From: Spodoptera frugiperda
Taxonomy: Eukaryota; Arthropoda; Insecta; Lepidoptera; Noctuidae
Direction of reading: 5' to 3'
NCBI RefSeq assembly: GCF_023101765.2
Contig: NC_064215.1
Span: forward strand, 12,338,001 to 12,402,000
DNA: 64,000 nucleotides
A model generated the notes under the pieces. It worked only from the letters and a program-made list of their open reading frames with translations. It was not told the origin of the DNA and did no database searches. Positions 1 to 13,095 of the stretch are shown here, piece by piece (positions within the stretch are counted from its first letter, which is position 1; every line of letters starts with the position of its first letter). The translations under genes were made by a program, and so were the position numbers.

Positions 1-246
1 GCAGATCCTCGAATACACGAGCAGTTGGAGCAGCGCCGCACTTTCGGAACCTTTACGTTATTAATGATACCCGCACTAAGTGAAACCCGACGGACCAGAT
101 ACCATACAGACAGGTGCAGAAGATCCACTCGGTACTATTTCTTAAAAGAGAACAGGTGGCGTTGAGTATAAGCGGTTATACAAAACTGTTAATAGTCATG
201 AACGAGTTATTTAATGAAATATTTTTCAGTTGGATAGTTACTAGTG
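1..246. other. Left edge, no gene recognised
   Basis: Only short open frames are present and none resembles a known protein. The first 60 bases are moderately GC-rich; the rest is AT-rich and runs into the MITE that follows. Confidence 0.5.
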
Positions 247-357
247 ACTAACCGCCGTACTCAGTCATTTAATGGTTACTTAACCCAGTCCTTATCAATT
301 GTTTTCGTTACTAAGGTATCATTTAAGTAACCATTAAATATCTCTGAGTAGGGCTGT
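247..357. mobile_element. Palindromic MITE, copy 1
   Basis: A short inverted-repeat element. The left arm (from 247) reads ACTAACCGCCGTACTCAG and continues into TTTAATGGTTACTTAA. The right arm carries TTAAGTAACCATTAAA and then CTGAGTA, its reverse complement with a few mismatches. The central part (CCAGTCCTTA.CAATTGTTTT) is shared with a second copy at 51951-52097. The outermost right end has decayed. There is no coding capacity, so it would depend on a transposase supplied in trans. Superfamily is not assigned because no clear target-site duplication is visible. Confidence 0.75.
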
Positions 358-2879
358 CTGAATGACTAATATTGATTAAGAAAAGCTAGTCAATGACATG
401 AAAATAATGCACTCAATGATGAGGGCAAACAATTTTTCGTAGTTAAATAAACCAACCAACACAATTTAATGTTCTCTTTTAACCATTTAATCATGAACAG
501 AATTTCTCCACACAAACAATATGGCTTCTCCAATATATTTCAATGTGGCAACACTAACAGCTCGCATGACGCAGGGCTCCGGTGTCAGTAGTACGTGGTC
601 ATCGTGACACGCCGCTATTACGCAGCACAAATGCTCGATTTCCCACGGATTTCCCCCAGTTTCCTCAAACAGTACCTGCCCATTATACCCTGAATGATAT
701 TTATTTTCCTCCTCCATTGTATGGCCGCTGAATTGCTTTAATGGACGGAGTCAGCCAGTTAAGTATTTTTGTCTAAATCTTTTCTTAAGAAAACTGTTTT
801 TGTAAGGTTTGTTCTACATTAATTCAATAGCACTTATCGTTATACATATTTATCAAAGCACGATAGAATTTCAAACATACATACGTAAACACACACATGT
901 AGATCGACTATGAAATATTTCCCTCGGCTGCGGATAAACATAAATCACCGATACAATATCTAAAAACAATACCGGTATCATTTCAGAATAAAATCAATCG
1001 CTGGCATGATCTACGCCCCTTCAACACCAATAAAAAGTGCAACAATCCACTGAAAACCAATCGAACAAACAATAGAAAAACGATGAAACAAAGCAACGCA
1101 ACAAAACGCAAATAAAAACATCCACTCAACGTGGAGAAACAAAACGCGATCAAACAAAACGGAATTGTTCGCCGGCAGCTGTGACGTCACGCTCACACCG
1201 AACATGTCACGCGCGTTCCAAATTTGAAATGATGCTCGTTGCTTTGATAGTGTTCGAGCATAGACCGACGTTTGATCAAATGCCTGCGTCAATGGATTCT
1301 CTCGCAGAGAATTGCAACGTCGTATCGATGCTGATGACGCTTCCCTGCGTTTGAATTCGTGAACAAGGCTTCCAATTATGTGCAGTAACTCTCTTGTATT
1401 ATTACTCGTACTAGGGAAATATCCTCCCAAAATGTAACCGGCTGTATTCACGTAGAACTCCAATAGAGACCGAAAGATATGGTGGTACGCCTCACTTCTT
1501 AAGAAAAACGTGAGACACATACAATATCAATATAATTTGGAGTTCACGAAGCCTCTGGCGGTCCGTCTAATCTTCTAATACCTTCTTACCAGATTTGAGA
1601 GGAGGAAAAAGTAGGGAATAACCGAACAGAGGGTAGTCCGGAAATTACTGGATGTCTCGGGGCGCGGGCGCGGGGGGGGAGGTTCACAAATGAAGCAATT
1701 CTCGCTAGTCCACGCTCCATCGACGACGTCTTATTAGAGTAATCCGCAGCGGCTTTACGTAATTGTTTAATAAAAATACGCAGATATGGCTGGCCATGTG
1801 TACCAGTAGGTAGACTTCACTATGGGTGCTGTAGATACGCAACCTTCATCAAACAAACTTTCCTTTTGAACAGCGCTGTTTATTTCGCGCAGCCCTAGGC
1901 AGAGATGTAACTATTTTTTTAAACGTGTTTGTTGCGGCACTTCAAAAACTGTGCGATTGGGACGGCAACTATACACCGACTAATCGGCTGTTGGACCAAA
2001 TAGAAACTTATCAAAGTATAGATTTTCCTGCTCCAATGAAAAATGGATATCAACGTCAGCCACAATAACTTACAAAGCTCCTCAGTCAATAGTTGGCATC
2101 AAATAAAGGCACTTAGTCGCCCACTATATCATGCCCATCATAAAATCTTACGAGCGAAATCAGCCACAAATCAGATCAATAAATAAGGCTCGGGGAGAAA
2201 AACACACGTATTCAAATGAGGCCGCCCCATTGGCTGGAGATGAGCATGGTGGATGGTGGAAGACATAAATAACTCGGAGCCAGGCTCCCGACCTGATCAT
2301 CAATACCGCTTAGCTTCCACGAAGGCACCCACGGCTCCTGGAGATAAATTGATGTAATTTGTTTGTGTATATTACATATTTGGTGGCTCATGTTACTTCA
2401 GGCTCAGGGATTCTGCAAATATTATGTATTCTGCGAGTTATTACGTTGGCTAAAGTAAGTAATGATGATTTGTTTGTTCAGCAAGTCAAGTAAACATATA
2501 GGATATATAAATACACGCCACAATTATTCGAGCTAGGCAATTATTGTCAATAATAACACAAAGATAAGAACTAGGCTTTTAGGTCGTTGAGGCTTTCCTA
2601 ATTACAATACAGTTACTCGAAACTAATTCCCTATTTGTGGAGATAGCAGTATCTAGGCCATTTTATGTTTAAATTATTTAAAAAATAGGCAAAGACGGTT
2701 GACATTTTAATAAATTAACGAATTAGAACGATAAAGTTCTCAAGTAATTTTCCCTTTGAAGAAAAACAAGCGCGAGGATAAAGTAGACACAATAAATAAC
2801 TGCTAGGAACAGTTAAAGTTACCGCCATGAATATCAGTTAGCAGCTACAGATATAACTCACAGTTAACTCTCACTGGCC
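358..2879. other. Gene-free stretch with a long but unsupported ORF
   Basis: The longest open frame of the window (169 codons, - strand, 1011-1520) lies here, but it resembles no protein I know and its hydrophobic end comes from A/C-rich DNA. A perfect CRE palindrome TGACGTCA sits at 1182-1189 and a G-rich run at 1659-1679. A 7-bp stem with a 3-nt loop lies near 1294-1312. Around 2226-2310 there is an ATTGG (inverted CCAAT) followed by ATAAATAA and a GGAGCCAGGCTCC palindrome, which is promoter-like but unproven. Confidence 0.45.
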
Positions 2880-3195
2880 CGCAGTAAACGGAACCAAATT
2901 ATAAACCCGACTACGGCCATTGTTGAAACTGTTGTAATGCCTTAAACTTTTGAAAAATGGTGTCAACAATTAGCATAAATAACTACAGCACTATGTATTG
3001 TGTTCCAGTTTTTTTTTTTTTGAAGAAAAAAACATTGCCCCACACTAAATTTTCTTCTGTGTCATGGGTCCGTTTACAAACATACAAGTTCACTCACAGT
3101 GACACCCAAACCCGTAAACGGAACAAATTATGGATCACCCGACTACGGCCAGTTGAAACTGTTGTAATCGCCTTAAACTTTTGCACGGCAACAAT
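2872..3195 (+). repeat. Local direct duplication, two diverged copies
   Basis: Two copies about 230 bases apart in the same orientation: 2880-2971 and 3111-3195. They share GTAAACGGAAC, CCCGACTACGGCCA, GTTGAAACTGTTGTAAT, GCCTTAAACTTTTG and CAACAATT in the same order, with small indels. The intervening sequence (about 2972-3110) is not part of the unit. It looks like an old segmental duplication rather than a mobile element, because I see no inverted ends or poly-A tail. Confidence 0.75.
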
Positions 3196-3626
3196 TGCCC
3201 AGCCACCGCGCCAATTGTGCAGTTTTGGGCATCATGCACAGTTACATTTAACAAAGCGATATAAACATCGGTTATAATACCTTATAAGGTAAGTAAAGTA
3301 AAAAGATAGAAGACCCCCCCAACATATGAAGATAAAGTTAAACAAACTACACGTGTTATAAAGCCAAAGTAAAGAAGAGCTTATTATCATTAAACATTTA
3401 AATTTTAGAACATCATTGTAGCAATTTGAAATAATGTAAGTGAATTAATAGCAACGTATACGTTACTGCAGTACGTTTATTGCTGTTCAAGTAATAAGTT
3501 CAAACTATATCATTTACATCACATAGACACTCATCACATTAATAAATTAGGTATTAGTTAAATTATTAATGATCGCGACAAACCGACGCGTTATTAATAA
3601 GTGTATCTCATTAAGCCTACATCGCC

Positions 3627-3776
3627 ATGATCCAGCGAGAGCCCGAGCCACTGCCACCAGCACTCGTGCCACTGACAGCTGTCACGCGAGATATTGATGA
3701 CGCGCAAATTGCCGCCACAGACAACTACTCATTACATACGAGCTGCGAGGAATTCACATATCTACTAAAATGTTAA
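3627..3776 (+). CDS. Weak candidate small ORF, 49 codons
   Basis: An ATG in acceptable context (ATCGCCATG) opens a 49-codon frame ending in TAA; an in-frame stop lies five codons upstream, so the start is fixed. The predicted peptide begins MIQREPEPLPPALVPLTAV and ends in EEFTYLLKC; it is proline-rich at the N-terminus and acidic later, without a signal peptide or membrane segment. The stretch is more GC-rich than its flanks and has no low-complexity bias. I do not recognise a family, and an ORF this short is expected by chance in 64 kb. It could instead be part of an exon or of a CpG-rich regulatory patch. Confidence 0.15.
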   Translation: MIQREPEPLPPALVPLTAVTRDIDDAQIAATDNYSLHTSCEEFTYLLKC

Positions 3777-3913
3777 TAATTATCTTGGTATTTGTTTCGT
3801 ATAGTCGAGAAAACTTGTCCTGTCTTGTCGAAATTGCATCGGTCTAACGTTAACACACGTTTAGTGAAAATGCTAATTGAACTATGCTGAACTCTAGAAC
3901 CTAATCAGAATCA

Positions 3914-3982
3914 TCCATTGACTTCTCCCGCCTTGGGCGAGGCAATACGGAGTGTCAGACTCTTACTGACTCTGACCCTTTA
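3914..3982 (-). mobile_element. SINE fragment, family A (3' part)
   Basis: On the minus strand this reads GTCAGTAAGAGTCTGACACTCC, a GC-rich turn with GGCGGGAGAAGTCA, then CAATGG. The same order of blocks occurs in the longer copies at 43784-43946 and 47257-47403. The head is missing and no poly-A is left, so it is a truncated, inactive copy. Confidence 0.7.
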
Positions 3983-6900
3983 AGCAAGAATCCTAGCTAG
4001 CAGTCATGCTTGTATGCTGAGTGCATACAAGAAAGTTTAAAAAAACATCAACTAACTGAAAGTACAAATTAATATCAATATTCAACATCTGTAGAAATGA
4101 TAGTCTTACTTAATAATAAATATTGAATTGAAGTCTACTCCGTCTAACAAGTAAATTATAAATTAATAAACGCCTCAAGTGGAATGAGAGCGGATATTGA
4201 AACGTTCTGAATGTAAAAGAAATAACGTTAAAGAATTACAAAAATAATTTCCCGGATTGACTCTCCACGCCAACACTTGACGTCCCGGGACAATGAGAGC
4301 ATAATTCTATGAAGCCCGACAATTCCATGATAATGAAATAAAACGTACCATAGCGTCACTCACCTTTTGTAAAACCTTCACGATAATTGTCTCTGGACAT
4401 CCAGCCTTATAAATATTTATTGCCATTTCTTTGTTCACTTCTATTCTCATTCCAAATTTTCCAATACAGGACGCCTATTCTTTGTTTTTGAGAACGTCAA
4501 TCTCTTGATTAAATCAATTGTTCCTATTCATACTTGTCAATTAGCTAATGACATTTTCACAACAAAAGCGTGCCGATAAGAAGTCCGTTTTTATTTAATT
4601 TCCCTATATTATTGCAAGTCATTGACGTGTTATGTGTTTAATATGAAACGTGCAGAATGGCACAATAAAGCTGTTCTCCACACAAAGCGCGCGACACCCC
4701 ACGCCGATCAAAAACCCGATGTCTGTCGAAAATAGCCGAACAAAATGCGGATTAAACCGGTTATCGGCGACTGCTAATAATAATAGTGTCGTCAGATAAT
4801 CCAGTGTGATGGATGGCAGGGTGCTGGCCACCCCTTTTAATTGCCGGCGTGAATGTGCCTGTCAGTCACGTCACGGCGAATTTTCCATTTATATTATAAT
4901 AAGTTGGATTCTGTTTTGAAGCGGTTTTCTTGGTCTATCCGGTTTAATAAAGGTGGCGCATGGCGTCCCCAAAGTAAGGGAGCCGTAGGGAGGGTGGAGG
5001 AAACGCACTCCGGGCTTATTTTTTGGAATGCAATTGGTTTTGGGTGAATAAATCTTGGAGGCGTTGGAGCGACTCTATTTTGGCGGAGTAGAGAGATAAG
5101 TCTTTGATAGTTTTATTAAAGCCCAAGTATTTGACAATAAAAACAACGGCTGGCGGCTTCTTTTCCTGAAATTGCCTTAACAAACAATTTAGAAGTCTTG
5201 TTATTGACAACTTGCTTATAATACATTCTGTGTAAGGACATAATTCTGATTAAAATTACAAGAAATATTAAACCGTTTGGCAATATTTTGGCTACAAAAA
5301 TCATGTCAATGTCATAATTATTTATTTCTTTAGAATGATTTATGAGTCGCTTTACATCTTTATCTATTATGACCCTTTCACTTGTAATCTAAGTCCCCCT
5401 CCTCTCGGTTTCCCCGAGATAGGCAGCTGATTCCCTCCATTTCCCTTCCCACACAGTATCAGCGCGGTGTATCGTACACTGGCAATGAGCCGTCATTCCG
5501 ATCATCAATCATCCACCGACGCCGCGCGATCGAAGCGCCAACATCTGCGACCACTAATTCATCATTTTCACTCGATACACTTGTGCAAACTTTGCAAAAT
5601 ACAATTTAGCCAATGGTAATAAGGTAAATTTTCACTTAATTCATCATACTTCGATTGACAGATCCGTTTACAACTATACGTGTAACTAAATAAGAACTGT
5701 TTTCTTTTAATAAATCATGTATATTGTATAGTGCTCGCAGATGTGTTGACAATATGTCGATGGTGTGCGAAACGTTATTATATTGTAGAAATATTAAATG
5801 CAGGACAATGGTCCCATTGATTTGTATAACGCATATGGCGTTTTGCTGCACCATTGCTCATTTTGTTAATATCGACAGATTTGTACAAAATGAACTTTCC
5901 CCCAGCATCGAGAGAGATATATTGGGTCAACCCTATCGCAGCGGACGCCGGGCGGTGAAATATGTATGTATGCACATAATCCTATTTGGTTTGGGGATTC
6001 AAAAGGTTGCTACCAATGGAAATACAGTTAAAATATATCTGTGTTTATTTTAGCCGGTTATTTTATTTGAGATTCTTTTCACTTTGGAAGGTAAACAAAA
6101 CGATAGCTATATACAATACCCAGGTATGTGTTATTTTACATAGCAAGATGTGACATTATGGTTCGATTTTATTTATAAAGTTAGTTGTGAAACAATCAAA
6201 TTGTTGCTTCTCTTCTTAAGTTGAGGTTAAGTAACATTAACTCTTAATTATGTTTAGATAACATCACTATTTAATAACTTCGTATGCTATTTTTATTTTA
6301 GTTAATTTACTTTGGTTTTAATAAAATAACCAGCATTAGCAACTAACATTTCCGAACTAATATAACGCACTGTCTATGTAGAATATTCCCATATTGACCT
6401 ACCGAGGGGTACAAATCATTACACACGTGCATCGTCCAGCACGATTCGCATTCAGTAGTCGTACGGAACCCGCGTAATTTAATTGTGCCGGCCGCGGGCA
6501 CAATGCTGCGTGATTGGACGCTGCCTACGGAATCCTAAATGCTGACAGGCTGAATGTGGTGGGTATTGGTACATGTAGTGTTGTGGCTGTGGCGGTATAT
6601 CTTCACAAAAACCACTGATTTGATATCAACCCTTGATTGGAATCAGCAGCTTGTTGTCCTGTAATGGCGGGTCATTGATTCGATTCCGTGTTAGTTATTG
6701 TCAATTTGTGGTGTATTGTGTTGTTTAGTAATTGAGTCCTGAGCCTTTAGCCAAATGGCATTTAGCGCATGTCTACTTGTAGAATAGAAAACTAAATTGT
6801 ACAGGATTGACATAAATTTTGACACTTGTCAGTGTCATCCCCATACATTGAGTTTTCTACTCTCTCTGTCGACCAACGCTAAAGAGACATTTGGCTAGAG

Positions 6901-9040
6901 GCACTGATAATGTTTTGTAGAATAATACAATTAAAGAAAACTTCTATTAAATACTTTTGTCAAGTTTATACAGTACTTTCGTGAATATCGTTGTGTGGGT
7001 AGTGGTAGAGAGCGGTGAATTTAATTATTTCGAAGAAAACTTTAATTTTAACATCACTAACTTAAATTTTAAATAGCAAAACCTACATAGAGAGACTCTC
7101 TGTTACACCCACTCAATCGTCCGAGGTAGTCAATAAAAGAGACAGTCCTCAGGAGACCCATTTCCATCACTATCCTAAAATAACAAAACTCTTCGATCTT
7201 ATGGTCTTGTGGTAGCCATGAAGTAAGGGGGTATCAATAAAAACAATCGACAACTGGGTGTTGAAATAAAGAACAATATAGAGCGGTTGACACGAGAGGG
7301 GCTTGTTAAGACAGCGCGGTCCCGCATCACAATGAGACGATCCCGGGACGCCACGCACCGAGTCCCGGGATCCCGGACCTCACCACGTGCGGCATAAACT
7401 TACTCGTAAATTAATTTACCCACAACACTTATAGGATATAGAAAACAATTTGCTTCTGATTGTTTTTTTTTTGTAACTGTTGCTAAGGTAAAAGGATTTA
7501 AAATTATATGTATCTGAATCTGAATGCTGTTATATTATGTTTATGTTAAAATATGGTAACAGCGATTTGCAGTAGTTAGATTTTTCTCTAACTGTGAGTC
7601 TTATCCTGTGATCTGTATTTTCAAGATTTGATCTAAGAATAAGTCTTTTAAAGACTGTAACATCGTATATTAAACTATGCTTTCATCTCTAATTAAAATT
7701 ATATTGTGAGTGTGTCACTTTGGCTACTTGAAAAAACTTTAACAACAATTAACATTTTTTTTATCTTCAACGAGCAGAAATAGGTACATTGAAATTAGTA
7801 CGTAGAGTTAGTGGCGGTCATTGACCATCAGATAAGATTATCCGTCCACCTTTACCAAGACTACAAAATCTTGTGCGTTTTTGTACTTGAGTACATCAAC
7901 AAAATTAGCATCACGTTCTATTTTAACTCCCAGCCATTAATTAACAAAAACGTTACAAATAAAGGAAACATTACGTCGCTTGTGTTTTGTGAGTACATCC
8001 GGCGCAGTGTTGCCAACTTACAAAAATGCACATGAACTACAGGATGTGTGCTTTTTTATTTTTGAGCCAATTACCACTAATGACTTGTACGGTCGGTAAA
8101 CAGATCAGAAAGGCTGCGCTTTTCACTTGTTTCGTGTATTATTCCTTTACATTTTCAGTGTAATTATATTTTAGTATGATTAATGTTTTGTCTGAGTGTG
8201 CATTTAATTTTGGATTATTTTCGACGTTCATAAAAGTTTGTTTGAAGATGTGATTTATCAGATCTTTTCTAATGTGCGAAAATAATTATTTTATACCTAC
8301 CATGTTGACTAATTATGTTACACCAAAAAAACTTGTGATAAGTTTATATATTGCAAAAATATTTGTCCACAGACAAGCCGATTGAAACTCAATGACAAAC
8401 CGGAATTTTACGAATCAATTGTAAAATTAAACTTGAATCTAATTTTATAAAAATAGTGTCCCATGTTACATGTTCAGTGGCGAACAAATTAAACAGCAAT
8501 AAAAATAAATCCGTTCTGGAACCGAAGCAGAAACAAACGATAATGTATTTTATTGCGAAACTATAAACTTACCTGATCGCCTTCCAATACACACACGCAC
8601 ACATACACACACCGTTAGCCTAACACTACTGATCTTGTAAATATTCTACATGAACACCTTACCTAGCATCAACACACACGATTATACACTCTACACCCTT
8701 AAACATACAGTTTATATTAGCTCCGACGACGTGGTACTCATAAGTCCATCAGCACACAGTTTGTTTGTGTTGTCCAAACATCGCAGTAAAGAAGTACCAA
8801 ACTATTGTTTAACTTTATAGTTATTTTTATCGTTAAACAGTACGTTTTAAAAACTATTTTTATGATTATTACTTGTATACGGGAGTCAGTAGAGTTAATT
8901 TTATTATTATGAGTATAATTCTAATAAGTTAGTTTAATAGATTATAAGAAAAACTAATACACTACCGATATAATAATATTAATTCTAAAACTATTAGAGA
9001 AACACTACTTGAATAACACTAAAAATGTTCGTGATTTTAT
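3983..9040. other. Gene-free AT-rich stretch
   Basis: No ORF here resembles a known protein; the 109-codon frame at 5724-6053 (+) is AT-rich and unsupported. A CpG-richer patch lies at about 5395-5550 and another at 6470-6540 with an inverted CCAAT box (ATTGG at 6512-6516). A GTCCCGGGATCCCGGACC palindrome-like block sits at 7362-7379. A CA-rich microsatellite occupies about 8589-8613, next to a consensus splice-donor-like GTAAGT on the minus strand at 8568-8573 whose exon cannot be defined. Confidence 0.45.
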
Positions 9041-9185
9041 TTGTCGTATTCCATTTTCGCGGGCGTATCGTCGATTTTCGGCGGCGTATCGTGTCGTATC
9101 GTAGGGCGGGCGGAGTACGCGGGCGGGCGCCGTAGTCACTGGGCGGCGAGTGAGCGCGGCGCTCGCAGGCCGCGCTTTAAATCCT
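9041..9185. promoter_or_regulatory. CpG/G-rich patch with possible G-quadruplex
   Basis: A sharp GC-rich island in AT-rich DNA. CGTATCG is repeated three times between 9065 and 9102, followed by four GGG runs (9104-9106, 9108-9110, 9121-9123, 9125-9127) that could fold as a G-quadruplex with one 10-nt loop. Such patches in moth DNA often mark promoters or enhancers, but no core promoter is evident here. Confidence 0.35.
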
Positions 9186-12100
9186 CCACTACTTGCGTAC
9201 GTACTTACTGTACTACTAGTACCGTGTAATGAAAGATAGATTGCTTGATAATGTTCTGTTAATTAATAACAATGTTATTTTACTATAATCAAAGTAAACC
9301 CTAACAATATAAATCTTTATTAGACGACATTACTCTAACTTTCGAATTAACTCACACCCTCTTTGACATCATAAAACCTCTCTATATTAGGCCCATAAAA
9401 ATTCCCACTAGTCAATACACTTCACCGTTTATCTACAACTTGTTTACTCATTAGTTTTACTACACCATAAAGCTATAGAATTAGATCCCTACATTGAAAT
9501 AATTATACGTCATAAAAGTTGAAAAAGCTCCCCTCACCCACCCTTGGCGAGTTACAACTAGTATTTAATAGGAACAGCGATCCATTGAATAAAGTCGTAA
9601 AATTTTTATTTGTCGTAAAGTTAAGCGGGGTCACGGGGCGACACTAGCGTACAGCCGGCAATGATTGCGGCGTGTTGCGTTAACCAGGGGATTGTGTTAA
9701 CACTTGTTAATAGGCGACGAGTGACTCCCGAGCAACTCGCAGTTTTATTGCTTTCCACACACTTGTTACGGATTTATTGTGAGACATCATAATTGTAGTA
9801 AATTAACGCCTGTTTTGCGAAGGTTTCAGTTAATATTAACACGTTATGCCCTATATAAAGAAAGCCATGGGTGACTTTCACATAATCTAGAGTTCTAGAG
9901 AAAGGGCGTTTCTGGGAAGGGAAGGCAAGTTTCAATAAAAGGAGATTTTATCTAAATATTAACCTTTCATGATTGTTTTTATAGCATTTTTCCCTTTTGT
10001 TTGCAATATACAATATGTATTTAGTTCACCATATTCTTTCGCGCACGATTTTAATAAAAATGTAGCTCAGCAAATACTGATCTCTCTGCACCTACACATT
10101 TTTATTGCAAGCATAGAAGTAAATGGCTTTAATATATATTTCTTCACATTGTACCTAAACACGTATCATTTACCCAAACACTAAGACGTTAGACCGATAG
10201 ATACCTACGACCTCACAATAGTCTAAGCCAAAGCCGTGTGTTATCAACAGCAATTCCATTTGGTTATCAGTGGCTGAGTAGTCGATACAGTCAGTCGCCC
10301 GCAGGCTCGATCAATCAGCCCGGGAGAGAACTCGTTACCCCGCAGTCTGCGTCCTTTGTGCCTGGATTACAGCGCGCTACATGCTAATCACGTTATTGCT
10401 CTGTGTCTATGTATTCAAATGTAATTTACTTGATCAACCTATATATATAAAGTGTTAAGGTTACTTTGGAAAGGTTCTACAATAAGAACATGTCCTTAGA
10501 ATTCAACTTTAAAATAAAATTTAGTAAAAGTGTGTGAACTAAAATTTTAAAAGATTTTTTTAATTTGTAACTTACTGCGATCGTCGCTCCAGTTAATATC
10601 TGTTTTGTTCATGTCTGATAATACATTTTCATAACATTATTATGCCATGTTTAGTTGTTTTAAAAACTCGAGAATAAAATAGCAGACCTCTTGAAAGCCC
10701 AGTACCGCGTTGTCAGCGGAACATAAGCGCATTACTTGTTACTGTAATAAAGCGAGCAGCGAGGTGTCGCGGTGTCGCGGTGTCGCTCAGCAACACGAAT
10801 TGAATTCAATATGTAATTTTTTATTTTCCTTTACACTAGAGGCGGGGGCTTTCAGTGTCGCCACTGTTGCGCCACTTGACGGCGACCTTTTCAAACGACA
10901 CTGTTAAATTTTTAAGTGGAGTTAGAATAAAAAGTCCGCGTTCACGGCGCGCACAATGCGACTCTCCATTCCGCAAAGTTTTTCTCTCTTTACCAAAAGG
11001 TATGTGGAGGGGGGGGACTGATGATTCGTTATTTTTCCTCGCATTATGGCCGCCGTCAAATGTTTCGGCTGTTTTTATGAAAAAATAATTTCTCGTTTTG
11101 TATTTGAAACGTGTTTTATATTCAAATTCTTTCATTCGCGATTGAATGAACGTCGATTGTTTGAGGAGGCTCGTGTTTATTATACTGTTGAAGTTAATAT
11201 GTTTGAAGACGAGACCTCGAGGGAAATGAGGACCTTTGGATATAAATGAGATTCAAGGAGAATCGTATCAGCAGATATTAGAATATTTATACACAAGGAG
11301 CTCAAGAAAGGATAATCATGTTTTTGAATAGCGGACTGAGCCAAATTCTTGCTGATCTGGACTCAATATTAATCCTGGAAGGTCGTAGGTACGGGTAATA
11401 GTAGTCGGGGTCTGAGGACTAATATAGAACATGTCGTTACCTACGCAATAAATGTGTCTGGCTACATGGCGGCCTAGACTTGACCCGTCCGGATGAGGAG
11501 GACAGTCGGTGACTAATCCGGCCGTCTGAGCGGATTGAAAGGCGCGCCCTTCAAACGGATCCCTTGGCAAGTACTCACGCACTAGTAAACTTTACAGACA
11601 GCACTCGTACGTGCCCGGCCAGTTACACGCTTATTTATTTGTTGCTCACATCGAGATACTATTTGTTACCAAACAGTTTGTTCGATGATATTGGCATTTT
11701 GTGAAATGTATTATGTACGAAGTATTTACTCATGCTTTCTAATTTGTTACATATGCCTATCTAGAATCTGTGTTAATCGTTATATAGATGTCTACAGCAA
11801 TCACTATCCTTTGTACGTAGCCCAGTAATTTATAAAGGACAAATTATGTCCCCGAATTTAATACAAAGTTGACCCAAATTAACAGCAATCTTTCAGCACG
11901 AGGAAGTGACGAGTACACATAACACAACCACCATGATGTAACTAAGTAATAATTATTATTAAAGTATAATAAAACCTTTTACTGGCGACCAATTAGGGCG
12001 CCATAAACCAGCTACACCCATACAGTTCATGTTGTACATGCACAATAACAAATACGAGTGTTAATTTACGACGGTGGGCCACGCCACGGTGTGCGACACC

Positions 12101-12889
12101 CCATAAACTATGGCGTTGCTCCTCTGTCTCCTGTAAGCTACACGGCTGCACGTCAACCTATGCATAACTAATATAAACTGACCTTTGAATGTGAAGAAAG
12201 ATCATACAAAGCGAGGCCATGATAAACTGGTTTTGTATTGCTTGATGCGTGTGCGTGTGTAAGATGGGGGAAGTTTATGGCGTTATGGAGTAATTGACGG
12301 TTGACGGTAGAAAAACGCAAAACTGTGGAAATGTCACCGCGGTGAAGCGAAATCTTTTATTTGTGGTTACAATAACATTGTCAAGTTATAGAAACCTTTT
12401 TATTTGTGATCGTGTCTTTAGGACTTTGTTTACGTAAGTAAGACAAGACCTAAGTTTGTAATTGTAGGTTTAGTGAGCATTATGTTAGTAGCTTTAGAAT
12501 CTGTGTAGTTTCCACGAACTTAATCCTCTTTTAAGTGAACTTTCAGACATTAAAGTGTAATTTGGTAATTGAATCGTGTACTTGGGTACCTAGCCGTTAC
12601 AGTTATAATAACAGTTTTATTCAGAATCTTATCGAGCAGGCGTAATGAAGGTGAATCGACTGCCATCTGCCCTTCATAACTTAGTTAATTAACATTGACT
12701 GCCTTTTAGGTTTACATTGAAATATTAAGAATTTCCATAGTTAGCCAATTAGCTAGAGGTCAAATACCAACGGTCCCAGAGCCGGTACATCAGACACAGT
12801 CTGCTCCACAGCACAGATATAAAACTCCGCCCTCGAACGTTCATCCTTACAAATTAATCACAATCATGACCCAACTCTATGAGCAATTA
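9186..12889. other. Gene-free stretch
   Basis: No recognisable gene. Notable only are a (GGTGTCGC)3 tandem at 10763-10786, a G-run at about 11010, and an 88-codon minus-strand frame at 11316-11582 that is not protein-like. TATA-like strings occur at 9852 and 12818 without other promoter evidence. Confidence 0.45.
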
Positions 12890-13095
12890 ATTTCACATCG
12901 CCTTAATCCCGCGCCCCGGGATTACGGCGCACGCGTCCCGGCGCTAATCCCGCGGGATCGCATCTGCGCGGGATCCCGGACTGTTTACACTGCATATTGA
13001 GCGCTGGGAGTGGAAGCAGCCGGTGTGAGCACGAACTGTGATTAAGTTCTGAGAGACACCAGCCGCCGCCCGCCGCCCGCCGGTGGAAAGGTCAT
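12890..13095. promoter_or_regulatory. CpG-rich patch
   Basis: Very CpG-rich sequence with CCCCGGGATT, GCGCACGCGTCCCGGCGC, CGCGGGATCGC and GCGGGATCCCGGACTG, ending in CCGCCGCCCGCCGCCCGCCGG. No coding frame is recognised. A TATAAAA at about 12818 lies upstream on +. The function is not determined; a promoter or enhancer is the simplest guess. Confidence 0.3.

Noticed and set aside
1011..1520. 169-codon open frame on minus, the longest in the window
   Set aside because: No resemblance to a known protein. The C-terminal hydrophobic half is generated by AAC/AAA-rich DNA, and no splice or promoter context was found. A chance ORF of this length is plausible in 64 kb on six frames.
3109..3130. miR-100-like start AACCCGTAAA
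   Set aside because: Only ten bases match the remembered miR-100 5' end. It lies in a local duplication whose other copy lacks the match, and no hairpin forms.
4330..4460. Minus-strand open stretch of about 55 codons next to a GTGAGT donor-like site
   Set aside because: It is stopped just upstream, has no acceptor, and does not resemble any protein; GTGAGT is common by chance.
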